Of a DNA stretch of 29,886 bases, positions 12,620 through 20,078 are shown in pieces (the first letter of the stretch is position 1; every line of letters begins with the position of its first letter). The translations under genes were made by a program, and so were the position numbers. Under the pieces are notes generated by a model, which was not told where the DNA came from, did no database searches, and worked only from the letters and a program-made list of their open reading frames with translations. The DNA lies in the IMG/VR virus record IMGVR_UViG_3300046665_000413, positions 1 to 29,886 of that record. One strand, 5' to 3'. Source of the stretch: a virus.

Positions 12620-12993
12620 TATGCTACCGTATCAGAGAGAATGGTTACGAAGCCGTTCATGAAAGGAATACGCTTACCTGTGTCCGAAGTCAGGACAAGG
12701 TTATAAACAGCGCGGTTCCATAGAACATCTGTTGTTTGGGCAGCTGTGAATGTAACTGTGACTAAGCCAGTATCTCCACCAAGCGTAATGCCGCCAAGCG
12801 TAGTTGAAAGCTCAAGTACGAAGTTGCCATTAGCGTAGCCATCATACGTGCCGTTCATGTTTTCCTTGAGCTTCATATCTGCTGAATAACCAGTCAGATC
12901 AATGGGTAGGCCTGTTTCAAGGTTTACATATAAAAAGGACTGAGTAAAATCAGTCCCTTCGGTTAGTTCAAAGTGAGTAACGTTTCTTGTCAT
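12619..12993 (-). CDS. BppU-like N-terminal domain protein, baseplate/fibre associated
   Basis: The 124-aa protein has the layout of the N-terminal Ig-like domain of phage upper-baseplate (BppU-type) proteins: GTDFTQSFLYVNLETGLPIDLTGYSADMK early on, with the characteristic G-x-P-I-D-L-T-G-Y, followed by beta strands and a closing RIPFMNGFVTI. That fold commonly acts as an adaptor between baseplate and receptor-binding proteins. It is encoded between the o-spanin and PAAR, overlapping both by a few bases. Confidence 0.65.
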   Translation of the reverse strand: MTRNVTHFELTEGTDFTQSFLYVNLETGLPIDLTGYSADMKLKENMNGTYDGYANGNFVLELSTTLGGITLGGDTGLVTVTFTAAQTTDVLWNRAVYNLVLTSDTGKRIPFMNGFVTILSDTVA

Positions 12994-13268
12994 GGTTTAG
13001 AGCAAGCATTAAGTGCTGCTTCTAGTTTAATCGTATATGCGATCAAGTAGTCGTTCTCAGCTGCGAGCAGAGCCAAGTTGTTGTAAAGCAAATCGCCTTT
13101 TTTAGCCTGTGTAAACACATACTTAGGCTTTTGGATATTCTGCTTTTCACACTTGACTTGAATAGGTACTTGCACTTCTTTAGTAACGTACTGAATCTGG
13201 GGCTGAGCCGCTCCAAACACTGTACAGCCAGACAGAAGCATAGCTGCGATGATGATTAATTTTTTCAT
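12990..13268 (-). CDS. Outer-membrane spanin lipoprotein (o-spanin, Rz1-like)
   Basis: The 92-aa protein has a lipoprotein signal peptide MKKLIIIAAMLLSGC with lipobox LSGC and acylated Cys15, followed by a short periplasmic domain with two more Cys residues (Cys39, Cys89). It lies directly after the i-spanin gene in the lysis cassette. O-spanins bind i-spanins across the periplasm and fuse inner and outer membranes in the last step of lysis. It is longer than lambda Rz1 and separate from, not nested in, the i-spanin gene. Confidence 0.8.
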   Translation of the reverse strand: MKKLIIIAAMLLSGCTVFGAAQPQIQYVTKEVQVPIQVKCEKQNIQKPKYVFTQAKKGDLLYNNLALLAAENDYLIAYTIKLEAALNACSKP

Positions 13269-13276
13269 GATGACTC

Positions 13277-13693
13277 TTACGGTTGATTAGCTTGACGATT
13301 ATCGATTAACTGATCCATCAATGCTTTACTATTGGCATAATCGTCTGTGCCAGTAGGCTTTTGTGCAAGAATCGTTTTGGCGTGGGCTGTGCGTGTCTTA
13401 GCCTTAACAGTAGCTTCGCTAACTGCAACGGCAGCAGAGGCAGTAGCTGCGGCATCGGCTTGGGCTAGAGCTTGAGTATTGGCACTGCAATCGCTAGCTG
13501 CCGCTTCGAATTGAGCAGCAGTAGCCTGTGAGGAACCGATTTTTTGGTTTAGAGAAGCGATGGTTGTGTTGAGCGTTCTGATGTGGAAGTACTCTACGGT
13601 GCAGAATAGTGCTAGGACTATAACCGTCACACCAATGACGATACCGAGCCAGTGCGAAAAGAATGCCTTAATAAGTGCAAATGAAGTAAACAT
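13277..13693 (-). CDS. Inner-membrane spanin (i-spanin, Rz-like)
   Basis: From the ATG at 13693, preceded by AAGGAC 5-6 nt upstream, the protein is 138 aa. A transmembrane segment (about 15-34, LGIVIGVTVIVLALFCTVEY) is followed by a long Ala/Gln/Thr-rich helical periplasmic region suited to a coiled coil. This is the normal i-spanin layout. A longer frame reaching 13744 would start with TTG and lacks a ribosome-binding site. Order endolysin, holin, i-spanin, o-spanin is the classical lysis cassette. Confidence 0.75.
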   Translation of the reverse strand: MFTSFALIKAFFSHWLGIVIGVTVIVLALFCTVEYFHIRTLNTTIASLNQKIGSSQATAAQFEAAASDCSANTQALAQADAAATASAAVAVSEATVKAKTRTAHAKTILAQKPTGTDDYANSKALMDQLIDNRQANQP

Positions 13694-13744
13694 GTTTTGT
13701 CCTTGAATTAAGAGGAGTCTATTCCACACTGACTCGGTTGTCAA

Positions 13745-14008
13745 TTACTTCTTAGTAGCGTCAGTGTCAGTGAATGCCTTAGCAGCAACACCAGCACCGA
13801 TTGCAGCAAAGCCACCACAAAGGGTAGTGAAGGCCAGTGCCATGTTTTGGCCATCGAAATGACCTTGATAAATACTTGCTGCGTAGCCAGCGACGAACAT
13901 AACTACGGTAGGAACGCTTAGCCCCATTGATAGAATACGAACTGGACAGAAACTTACGCCGTCGTTTTCTGTGATTAGATCTTTAATAAATTGTTTGATT
14001 GAGAACAT
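13745..14008 (-). CDS. Holin-like small membrane protein
   Basis: The 87-aa protein has a short amphipathic N-terminus (MFSIKQFIKDLITENDG) and two hydrophobic segments (about 27-46, RILSMGLSVPTVVMFVAGYA; and about 56-76, MALAFTTLCGGFAAIGAGVAA), ending in a charged tail. Size, topology and position between the endolysin and spanin genes fit a class II-type holin that permeabilises the inner membrane to release the endolysin. Only 3 nt separate it from the endolysin stop. Confidence 0.7.
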   Translation of the reverse strand: MFSIKQFIKDLITENDGVSFCPVRILSMGLSVPTVVMFVAGYAASIYQGHFDGQNMALAFTTLCGGFAAIGAGVAAKAFTDTDATKK

Positions 14009-14011
14009 GGT

Positions 14012-14551
14012 TTAGTTAACTCCGAGGACTTTCTTGGCACGAGCCCAGTAGGCTTGTCTGTCTGCCAGACCATTGGTGCCGCCATTAATCAGTTTAGTTA
14101 CTTTTAGAAAGGCATCGTCTGTATTCAACTTGGCTAAGTCTGAGAGGTTCTTATTCTTCCAGAATTGTCCTGCTGATAACGCGGCCCATTCAGGCAAAGC
14201 TAGATCGGTTGGATGTGATAGAAAATCGTGGTCCAGAGCCATTGTCATTGCAGCGTAATTGGATCTGCCTGTAACCTGGATTAGACCTCGACCCTTAAAC
14301 AGCACACCATCACCCTTCTGACTATTTCCTAGATCCTTACGCCCTTCATAGGCTTGTCCTGAAGCGAGTTCTGTCGTGTAGATACACCCACAGCTCTCGT
14401 GCATGACTTGAGCGATGAACATAGCAACGACTGGCATATCAGTAATGCCGTATTTAATCAACGTTTCATTGATAGGATCTGTGAACGTATCCAGACGAGC
14501 TTGATTCATCGTCGGAACAATTGCTTTGAGTTGTGCTTGTGTAAGTATCAT
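14012..14551 (-). CDS. GH19 (chitinase-like) endolysin
   Basis: The 179-aa enzyme matches the glycoside hydrolase 19 lysozyme family used by many phages to cleave peptidoglycan glycan strands. Catalytic glutamates are in AQVMHESCG (E52) and TTELASGQAYEGR (E61). The substrate-cleft motif FKGRGLIQVTGRSNY is at 85-99, and the C-terminal NGGTNGLADRQAYW is typical. There is no signal peptide or SAR anchor, so release depends on the adjacent holin. The ATG lies directly against a terminator-like hairpin (14555-14587), and the probable ribosome-binding GGTGA is inside its 3' arm. Confidence 0.9.
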   Translation of the reverse strand: MILTQAQLKAIVPTMNQARLDTFTDPINETLIKYGITDMPVVAMFIAQVMHESCGCIYTTELASGQAYEGRKDLGNSQKGDGVLFKGRGLIQVTGRSNYAAMTMALDHDFLSHPTDLALPEWAALSAGQFWKNKNLSDLAKLNTDDAFLKVTKLINGGTNGLADRQAYWARAKKVLGVN

Positions 14552-14552
14552 G

Positions 14553-14587
14553 AAAAAATCACCGCTAGTTGCCTATACGGTGATTTT
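14553..14587 (-). terminator. Hairpin with T-run immediately upstream of the endolysin start
   Basis: A perfect 10-bp inverted repeat, AAAATCACCG (14555-14564) with CGGTGATTTT (14578-14587), ends on the minus strand in six T residues right before the endolysin ATG. It looks like an intrinsic terminator for the upstream tail-fibre gene, but it also contains GGTGA, the only ribosome-binding site for the endolysin. It may attenuate or delay lysis-gene expression. Confidence 0.65.
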
Positions 14588-14622
14588 AGGTGAAACGTCA
14601 AGTGTCTAGTTGTTACAAAGTG

Positions 14623-15381
14623 TTATGTGCCGATTGCAAGCCAAGAACATCCTGTTGAACCAGCTCCAGCAGAAGGAACGGTTAATTTGAACTGTGTTGT
14701 GCTAATAGCCTGGATACCTACGCCAACGCTGTTTGTTGTAAGGGAGAGATTAAAACCTAAACTTGCGTAAGTAGCTAGACAATTATTTGGAAACGCAATT
14801 GTAAAGTTGCTAGTTGTAGTTGTCTGCGCAGAATAGTTTCCATTCCCCCATTGTATAATAAGTCCGCTTGGAAGTTTTTGATAACCAGCTGTTGATAACG
14901 GGGAAATTCCGAACCCTCCTGAATAACTAAGTACCCCGACCCCTATGGCTCTCCATACGCTAGAACCCGTTTTAACAAAGGTCATTGAATCTCCTGGCCC
15001 CAGAGTAATAGTTGTTAGTGAATTTCCCGTTGGACTAATAACGTCAGCTCCCTGAGAGTTAATAGTTTTATTAACGCTAGTAGTTGTGTTATGAACAGTT
15101 ATACAGGCGCCGTTTGGAAAACTTGTTGTTAATGGAAGAGTCGCAGTTTGGGCACCTGCGGCGGTAAACAATACAAATTTACCAATATATGTAGCATCCA
15201 TAGTTACTGGGGTTGTCCCCACAATTACTTGATCTGAAAAATTACCAAGCGCTGCCTGTACAAACCCAGTAGTTGATAAGTTTTGACCATTATCAAACTG
15301 CGGAGGAGTAGTTGTTGTGACGAAGCTTGACCCTGCCGTAAGCAGATCGGTCAAATTTCCTAAATTTCTTGTACGTGCCAT
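14623..15381 (-). CDS. Tail fibre paralogue A (252 aa)
   Basis: This is one of three related fibre proteins in the window. N-terminal residues 26-48 carry PPQFDNGQNLSTTGFVQAALGNFS, a spacer motif that recurs in all three. The middle is beta-rich repeated sequence (TINSQGADVISPTGNSLTTITLGPGDSMTFV). The C-terminal receptor-facing domain begins with YQKLPSGLIIQWG (167-179) and ends CSWLAIGT, the pattern of the gp53-like tail-fibre C-terminal domain. It is the shortest of the three. It follows tail fibre B and precedes the endolysin, with a terminator-like hairpin between. Confidence 0.8.
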   Translation of the reverse strand: MARTRNLGNLTDLLTAGSSFVTTTTPPQFDNGQNLSTTGFVQAALGNFSDQVIVGTTPVTMDATYIGKFVLFTAAGAQTATLPLTTSFPNGACITVHNTTTSVNKTINSQGADVISPTGNSLTTITLGPGDSMTFVKTGSSVWRAIGVGVLSYSGGFGISPLSTAGYQKLPSGLIIQWGNGNYSAQTTTTSNFTIAFPNNCLATYASLGFNLSLTTNSVGVGIQAISTTQFKLTVPSAGAGSTGCSWLAIGT

Positions 15382-15394
15382 TTTTATTTATTCC

Positions 15395-16435
15395 TTAATT
15401 ACCGACTGCAAATACAAAGTAAGAAGTAGCAGTACTTCCGCTAGTCGGGTTACCTACTGTACAGTTAGTAGTTGATTTATTAAAAACTTCAGGAGTAGCG
15501 TAGTTTCCAGCTGCTCCAAAAGCGGTGGCAACTACTCCAATACACTGAGTTGGAAACGAAATAGGAAAACTTACAACCGCAGTACTGTTAAATGCTACCG
15601 CTGTGCTATAGTTCCATTGCATTATCAATCCGCTAGGCAGTTTCTGAAAACCTGATGTTGCAAAGCTTGGCGCAAATTGTGCAGATAATCCAATCTGAGC
15701 TGATCCGCCTATTAAATACCACTGATTAGTACCCATGTATACAAAAATTGCTGAATCACCAGCATTCAAAACTACAGAAGTAGTATTATTTGAAAAATTT
15801 GTAGAAATAACATCTGAACCCTGTCTTTGAATAGTATTAGGTCCACCGCCACTAACGAACTCTACTCTAGTACCAATAACCACAGTTGACGCTAGTGGCA
15901 AAGTTACCGTTATGTTATTGCCTTGAATATTACAAATTGCACCTGCAACTTGAGCTGCTGTTAAAGTTGTAGTAGAAGAAATGCCAAAATTCGTGGAGTG
16001 TTGCACACCGAACTGTCTAACCCAACTAGTGCTTGCATTTCTAATCGTATTATCGAACTGAGGTGCAGTCGTAGTACGTGAAGCGCTTTCCAATGCAACA
16101 ATCCAAGACGTGACCATGTTTTGAACAAGGAAACGTTCACCGGGCAGAATTGAAATTGAAGAGAAGCTTGAACCAAGCAGGAGGATAGAGTCTGATCCTG
16201 CAGCATTAATAGTGCATAGAGCAGAGCTATTATTGTAAATGCTGTATGACCTAGACGGGAAATTAACACCATCTAGTACAGGAAGAGTGATTGTGTAACC
16301 ACCAGCTCCAGTAATCATGAATTGCTTGTCATACGTTAGCGCACCGACTCCAAGAGTCGTATTGCCTACGATTGTGACTACGGCTTGCTGATTAGGAAGC
16401 TGGGTTGGGTATAGCGGAGTACCAAAATAGCTCAT
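15395..16435 (-). CDS. Tail fibre paralogue B (346 aa)
   Basis: It shares the APQFDNTIRNASTSWVRQ spacer (124-141), the beta-repeat unit ending in QGSDVIST...VVLNAGDSAIFVY, and the terminal FQKLPSGLIMQW domain (263-274) with fibres A and C. The N-terminal 120 residues contain an additional copy of the beta unit (TINAAGSDSILLLGSSFSS). The different N-terminus suggests a distinct attachment point or order in the fibre. The closing sequence TSYFVFAVGN replaces the WLAIG/WMAIG endings of the others, so this tip has diverged. Confidence 0.8.
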   Translation of the reverse strand: MSYFGTPLYPTQLPNQQAVVTIVGNTTLGVGALTYDKQFMITGAGGYTITLPVLDGVNFPSRSYSIYNNSSALCTINAAGSDSILLLGSSFSSISILPGERFLVQNMVTSWIVALESASRTTTAPQFDNTIRNASTSWVRQFGVQHSTNFGISSTTTLTAAQVAGAICNIQGNNITVTLPLASTVVIGTRVEFVSGGGPNTIQRQGSDVISTNFSNNTTSVVLNAGDSAIFVYMGTNQWYLIGGSAQIGLSAQFAPSFATSGFQKLPSGLIMQWNYSTAVAFNSTAVVSFPISFPTQCIGVVATAFGAAGNYATPEVFNKSTTNCTVGNPTSGSTATSYFVFAVGN

Positions 16436-16448
16436 AGTTTATAGTTTC

Positions 16449-16483
16449 TAAAAACTACGAGCAATCATTGTGTACTCGTAGTT
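16449..16483 (-). terminator. Intrinsic terminator-like hairpin between a membrane protein gene and fibre B
   Basis: AACTACGAG (16453-16461) and CTCGTAGTT (16475-16483) form a 9-bp stem. Read on the minus strand, the second arm runs into TTTTT. It overlaps the last codons of the 128-aa membrane protein gene and may reduce transcription into the fibre genes. Confidence 0.6.
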
Positions 16484-16851
16484 GAATGTTCTTTCTCAAT
16501 GAATTTTAATACTTTCTCTTGGGTTAGACTTGTGCCAGACCCAACTATGTTAAACAGATAATATGCAGCGCCCCAAATCATGAACACTAGAACAGATAGG
16601 TTCAGGAGTAATTCACTGGGCTTGACTATTTTATTATCCAGCAGCACCAAGCAATAAGCGTTGCTAAATGCTGAGATCGAAAGAAGTATTAGAATATAGC
16701 GAAGAGATGTGAACCACTTATTCTTGATGTTTTTCTTCTTAATTACAAACGCAAAAAAGAAACCACAAAAACCCATCCCTACCGAGATTAGTAGGTTCAG
16801 AACAAGCGGTACATTTACTGTAGACAGCAGACTTAAAAGAGTTGAGATCAT
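16465..16851 (-). CDS. Three-helix membrane protein, function unknown
   Basis: The 128-aa protein has hydrophobic segments at about 13-37 (VNVPLVLNLLISVGMGFCGFF onward), 50-70 (LRYILILLSISAFSNAYCLVL) and 80-100 (LLLNLSVLVFMIWGAAYYLF), with a basic KKKNIKNK loop between the first two and a charged C-terminus. No family is recognised. Its start overlaps the stop of the adjacent membrane protein gene by 4 nt, so the two probably act together. A holin or antiholin partner role is possible but unproven. Confidence 0.6.
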   Translation of the reverse strand: MISTLLSLLSTVNVPLVLNLLISVGMGFCGFFFAFVIKKKNIKNKWFTSLRYILILLSISAFSNAYCLVLLDNKIVKPSELLLNLSVLVFMIWGAAYYLFNIVGSGTSLTQEKVLKFIEKEHSTTSTQ

Positions 16852-17297
16852 TTGTTTTCCTCAAATGGCCCACCTTGATATTGAGAAGGTGTAGACCGGC
16901 GATCTTCAATGACTATCGTTTCTTGAATGACAGGCTTCTCGTCTTCACGAGGACCGATTACTCTTTGAACAATCTGGTCAACTGCTTCTTCGCCTCTCCG
17001 GTCAATCCATTTGAGAACTGCTCTAATTACGTAGACACCAACCGCGCCTAATGCCCAAGAGAGAGCTACTACACCCTCTGTTGAATGTACATTGGCGTTA
17101 TCAGCGATCCAAGGACCCATGAAAATAGCGAAAGAAGATCCCACTATTGCCATGAATAGAGCATTCTTGAAACTAGTCTTGTTTTGATCACTTAATGCAA
17201 GAATAGGAACGACAGAGCCAGATACACCCGCAAGGATGGACCATGCTTTAGCAACAGTAAAGATTGCCCCGGCAGATGTAGTGACTGGCTCGGCCAT
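16848..17297 (-). CDS. Putative holin-like membrane protein
   Basis: The 149-aa protein begins MAEPVTTSAGAIFTVAKAWS and has three hydrophobic segments (about 11-33, 44-61 and 74-95). A charged cytoplasmic-type tail follows, with RRGEEAVDQIVQRV and DRRSTPSQYQ. Small phage holins with MAEPxTT N-termini and this topology are common, so this may be a second holin distinct from the one beside the endolysin. It is coupled by overlap to the three-helix protein downstream. Confidence 0.55.
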   Translation of the reverse strand: MAEPVTTSAGAIFTVAKAWSILAGVSGSVVPILALSDQNKTSFKNALFMAIVGSSFAIFMGPWIADNANVHSTEGVVALSWALGAVGVYVIRAVLKWIDRRGEEAVDQIVQRVIGPREDEKPVIQETIVIEDRRSTPSQYQGGPFEENK

Positions 17298-17322
17298 GAA
17301 ATATTCCCCTATTAATTTAGTA

Positions 17323-17835
17323 TTATGTCGAAGCTAGTACTTCGAATTTCTTTGCATTTTGTAACTGATCTGTAACAGCGCCTGGCCAAGGAATAGATGG
17401 TAACCCTACTGGGGTCCATCCACATAGTTTATATATGGTAGCTGATAGTGCGCTGCATACTAAGTCGGATCCATCCGATTGTGGAAGAGGAATACCGAAC
17501 ACTTTGTAACCAAAGATACGAGCCAGATCAACGAATCCATAAGGAATTCTAGAGCCAAGCTCAGACCAGATTACTGCCTCACACTTGTCGCGGTCAACTG
17601 GACACTCGAAAACGTCAAAGTCGTAGTCCGCTTCTTGTGAAAGGGGAACGACGTTGCAGCCTCCAGCGTTTGTCTGAGCCAACAGCAAACGACCACCCGC
17701 CCAAATTGCAATGCCCGTATGGGTGTACGGACTATTCGTTACAATTCGAGTCGCAATGGGCAAGAATCCAGTTTTCTTCTTTACAGCTATCAGATCACCG
17801 GTCTTGATAGAATTGCGAACATCATCATACTTCAT
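17323..17835 (-). CDS. Permuted papain-like (NlpC/P60-superfamily, YiiX-type) cysteine hydrolase
   Basis: The 170-aa protein starts with an SIKTGDLIAVKKK strand and has the catalytic His in SPYTHTGIAI (H39) before the catalytic Cys in SDLVCSAL (C127). This reversed His-then-Cys order defines the permuted YiiX/YebB-like branch. Such enzymes cleave amide or ester bonds in peptidoglycan peptides or lipids. Placed between membrane proteins and tail-fibre genes, it could help penetrate the cell wall or assist lysis. No signal peptide is seen. Confidence 0.7.
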   Translation of the reverse strand: MKYDDVRNSIKTGDLIAVKKKTGFLPIATRIVTNSPYTHTGIAIWAGGRLLLAQTNAGGCNVVPLSQEADYDFDVFECPVDRDKCEAVIWSELGSRIPYGFVDLARIFGYKVFGIPLPQSDGSDLVCSALSATIYKLCGWTPVGLPSIPWPGAVTDQLQNAKKFEVLAST

Positions 17836-17848
17836 TTAAAACTCCGGG

Positions 17849-18445
17849 TTATTCGACCGAAGCTGAGCCTGCTTGTGCTTCAATTTGTGCAAACGCGGCT
17901 TGGGCCGTGCTTACAGCTGAGTTAACAGCATCTACCGTAGTTGCTGCACTCACTGCAACCTTTGCTGTACGACGTGCGGTTTCAATTGCTGCTGCAAGAT
18001 TGCACCATAGGTCATACTGGGCGAGAATGTCGTCGCATGCGTCTTTAGCAGCCTTGTCAGTAGCATCAGCTTCGGCTTGTACCAGACCTGGAACTGTGCC
18101 AGTGTAGTTAGCTGCCTTGAAAGCAGCAGCTTGGTTTTGCTTTAGCAGATATGTAGCTACCTGACCTGAGTTAGCTGTGATGAATTTTCCACGAAGCACT
18201 TCAGCAGCGTCATCAAGCTGTACAAGAGAAGCCGCTTGAAGATCTGCAAGTGGCATTGCAGGCGGATCAATAAGAATAGGATGACCACTATCGTCTGCTG
18301 AGATTAATTTACCAGCTGATTGACCTGTGAGAAGAGCTTGGTGCAGTACATCTGTGATAGCTACTGCGTCTTGAGGAATTTGTGCAGCTGTGTGGATTGT
18401 GTCATCGTAGAATCCACCAGTTGATTTTGCATAAAAAAGTGCCAT
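17849..18445 (-). CDS. Tail fibre assembly protein-like
   Basis: The N-terminus MALFYAKSTGGFYDDTIHTAAQIPQDAVAITDVLHQALLTG followed by GKLISADDSGHPILIDPP matches the first domain of caudoviral tail-fibre assembly (TAP) proteins, which chaperone fibre trimerisation. The rest (about 65-198) is an Ala-rich helical region with repeated Ala/Thr heptads rather than the usual short C-terminal helix, so it is longer than T4 gp38-type chaperones. It directly follows tail fibre C in transcription order, the usual position for such a chaperone. Confidence 0.75.
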   Translation of the reverse strand: MALFYAKSTGGFYDDTIHTAAQIPQDAVAITDVLHQALLTGQSAGKLISADDSGHPILIDPPAMPLADLQAASLVQLDDAAEVLRGKFITANSGQVATYLLKQNQAAAFKAANYTGTVPGLVQAEADATDKAAKDACDDILAQYDLWCNLAAAIETARRTAKVAVSAATTVDAVNSAVSTAQAAFAQIEAQAGSASVE

Positions 18446-18482
18446 TTGTTTGCCTTTGTTAATTACTATGTGATTTTAATAC

Positions 18483-19736
18483 TTACCAACCAATTGCCAT
18501 CCAGGAATATTGACCAGATAGAGTAGAGTTATTTCTTAATGTAAATGTAGCGTTATTAATTGCTTGCCAACCACCACTGAAAGGAACCGTACCATTGGCT
18601 GGAGATTGAGGAGTAATCATAACCTGAAGTAGACCGTTTGGCATAGCTACTGGTAATGTTACAGTTACGCTTGTACCTGTTGTTACAGTAGCTGTAGCAC
18701 CCCACTGCATTAGAAATCCGCTTGGAAGTCTTTGAAGACCATTTGCAAGAAGGGATCCGGAAGCTCCTCCACCTACAAGATTCCAGCTTCCGCCATCTGA
18801 AATACATTCTACTGACACTCCTGATTGAAGTACAAAAGTAGTTGAACCCCCAGCTGCCGCCCAAGGCTGAGAAAAATTTGATGTTGAAGAAAGTGTTACC
18901 GGGAATAGCGACGGATTAGTTATCAAATATGAAACACCTGATACCGGGGCGAAAGCATTAATGTTAGGGAGCGTTAAGGTAATAGGACCTGTCGCTCCAA
19001 ACGAAGAAATTAAACTACCGACTTGTGCAGTTGTCAAAGTCTGAGTTGTATTTGCGTTAACTACACCTGATCTATTCCCCAATGCTCTTTGAACGAAAAA
19101 GGCATTTACATTTTGATTATTATTTAAAAACTGGGCGGGAGCAGTGCTAGTAACAGCCCCATCGATAAGTACAAGCTTATCTAATGTCTGGTTGTATCTA
19201 AGTGTAAGTTCCGAACCAGCTACCCAGTCGTTTCCAAACAATGCAACTGCAGCGCTATTGAAAACAATAGTCTTTGCAGGAAGGCCATTAATAGCAATAG
19301 TAGGCGTAGTAGAAGCATTGGCCGCAACTGCACGGACCTTGATATCCATACCATCTAAGAATGCTGCAAAAGTAGGAACTGTAGTTACGACTTGAGCGTT
19401 GCCAGTACCAGTAGCAACACCATAGAAGTTACTAGCAAGGTTATCTACTTGCTGTTTTGTGTAAATGTTTGATACTTGTACTTGTGAACGTGAGATAACT
19501 TCTACAATGTCACCGTTAGCGAATGCGCCTGAAGCAAGTACAATGTTCGCACCGTCAGTGCCGGTAAACTCAGAAAAAGGGTCGAGTTTAGCCCCGTTAT
19601 AAAAAACGTCAACGTTGCCCGGAGAATACGGAGCTGAAAATGTAGTTTGACCTGCAGTTGCAGTAAGCCGAGTGCGAAGCTCTTGCTCTCTGTAATCTGC
19701 TGGAGGTACGCCGTAATATTCTAAATCGACTGCCAT
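18483..19736 (-). CDS. Tail fibre paralogue C, full-length fibre with N-terminal attachment domain (417 aa)
   Basis: The N-terminal 100 residues (YYGVPPADYREQELRTRLTATAGQTTFS, then VDVFYNGAKLDP and FANGDIVEVISRSQ) form the virion-attachment domain typical of phage fibres. A beta-rich middle contains PAQFLNNNQNVNAFFVQRALGN (200-221). The tip domain starts with LQRLPSGFLMQWG (334-346) and ends YSWMAIGW. It shares the middle and tip with fibres A and B, but only C has a complete attachment domain, so it is likely the main fibre. Confidence 0.85.
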   Translation of the reverse strand: MAVDLEYYGVPPADYREQELRTRLTATAGQTTFSAPYSPGNVDVFYNGAKLDPFSEFTGTDGANIVLASGAFANGDIVEVISRSQVQVSNIYTKQQVDNLASNFYGVATGTGNAQVVTTVPTFAAFLDGMDIKVRAVAANASTTPTIAINGLPAKTIVFNSAAVALFGNDWVAGSELTLRYNQTLDKLVLIDGAVTSTAPAQFLNNNQNVNAFFVQRALGNRSGVVNANTTQTLTTAQVGSLISSFGATGPITLTLPNINAFAPVSGVSYLITNPSLFPVTLSSTSNFSQPWAAAGGSTTFVLQSGVSVECISDGGSWNLVGGGASGSLLANGLQRLPSGFLMQWGATATVTTGTSVTVTLPVAMPNGLLQVMITPQSPANGTVPFSGGWQAINNATFTLRNNSTLSGQYSWMAIGW

Positions 19737-19744
19737 TATTTACC

Positions 19745-20074
19745 TTATGAAAGTTCTAGTACGCTAAGACTTACTCCGATCATCGCCGCTGTGTCAGCAG
19801 TAGCGTATAGAGATTCGCCTGTGTTCAATACGATTTTAGGTGCCTTTGAAGCACTGCCGTAAGGAACAGGGATACTATTAAGTTCACTGTTATAAGTTGT
19901 ACCATCAAACTTTTCAAGAGTTAGAAAGTGCATCAGTTTGTTAGTATTGTCTAGGTTAGGAAACGATCCACTGAAGACAATACCAGTTGTACCAGCTGGA
20001 ACTGGACCATAGATAAGAGTACGTGAAGTGCCTACCGTAAGTCCGTTTGTTGAGTGTTTAAAATTCTGTGCCAT
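19745..20074 (-). CDS. Small tail/baseplate protein
   Basis: The 109-aa protein is a beta-rich sequence beginning MAQNFKHSTNGLTVGTSRTLIYGPVPAGTTGIVFSG, with VLNTGESLYATADTAAMIGVSLSVLELS at the end. This pattern (a short-lived reference frame of pressure-resistant beta strands closing in VSVLELS) is common in small accessory tail proteins next to fibre genes. No enzymatic motif is present. It sits 5 nt before the next gene in a continuous late operon. Confidence 0.6.
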   Translation of the reverse strand: MAQNFKHSTNGLTVGTSRTLIYGPVPAGTTGIVFSGSFPNLDNTNKLMHFLTLEKFDGTTYNSELNSIPVPYGSASKAPKIVLNTGESLYATADTAAMIGVSLSVLELS

Positions 20075-20078
20075 TTAA

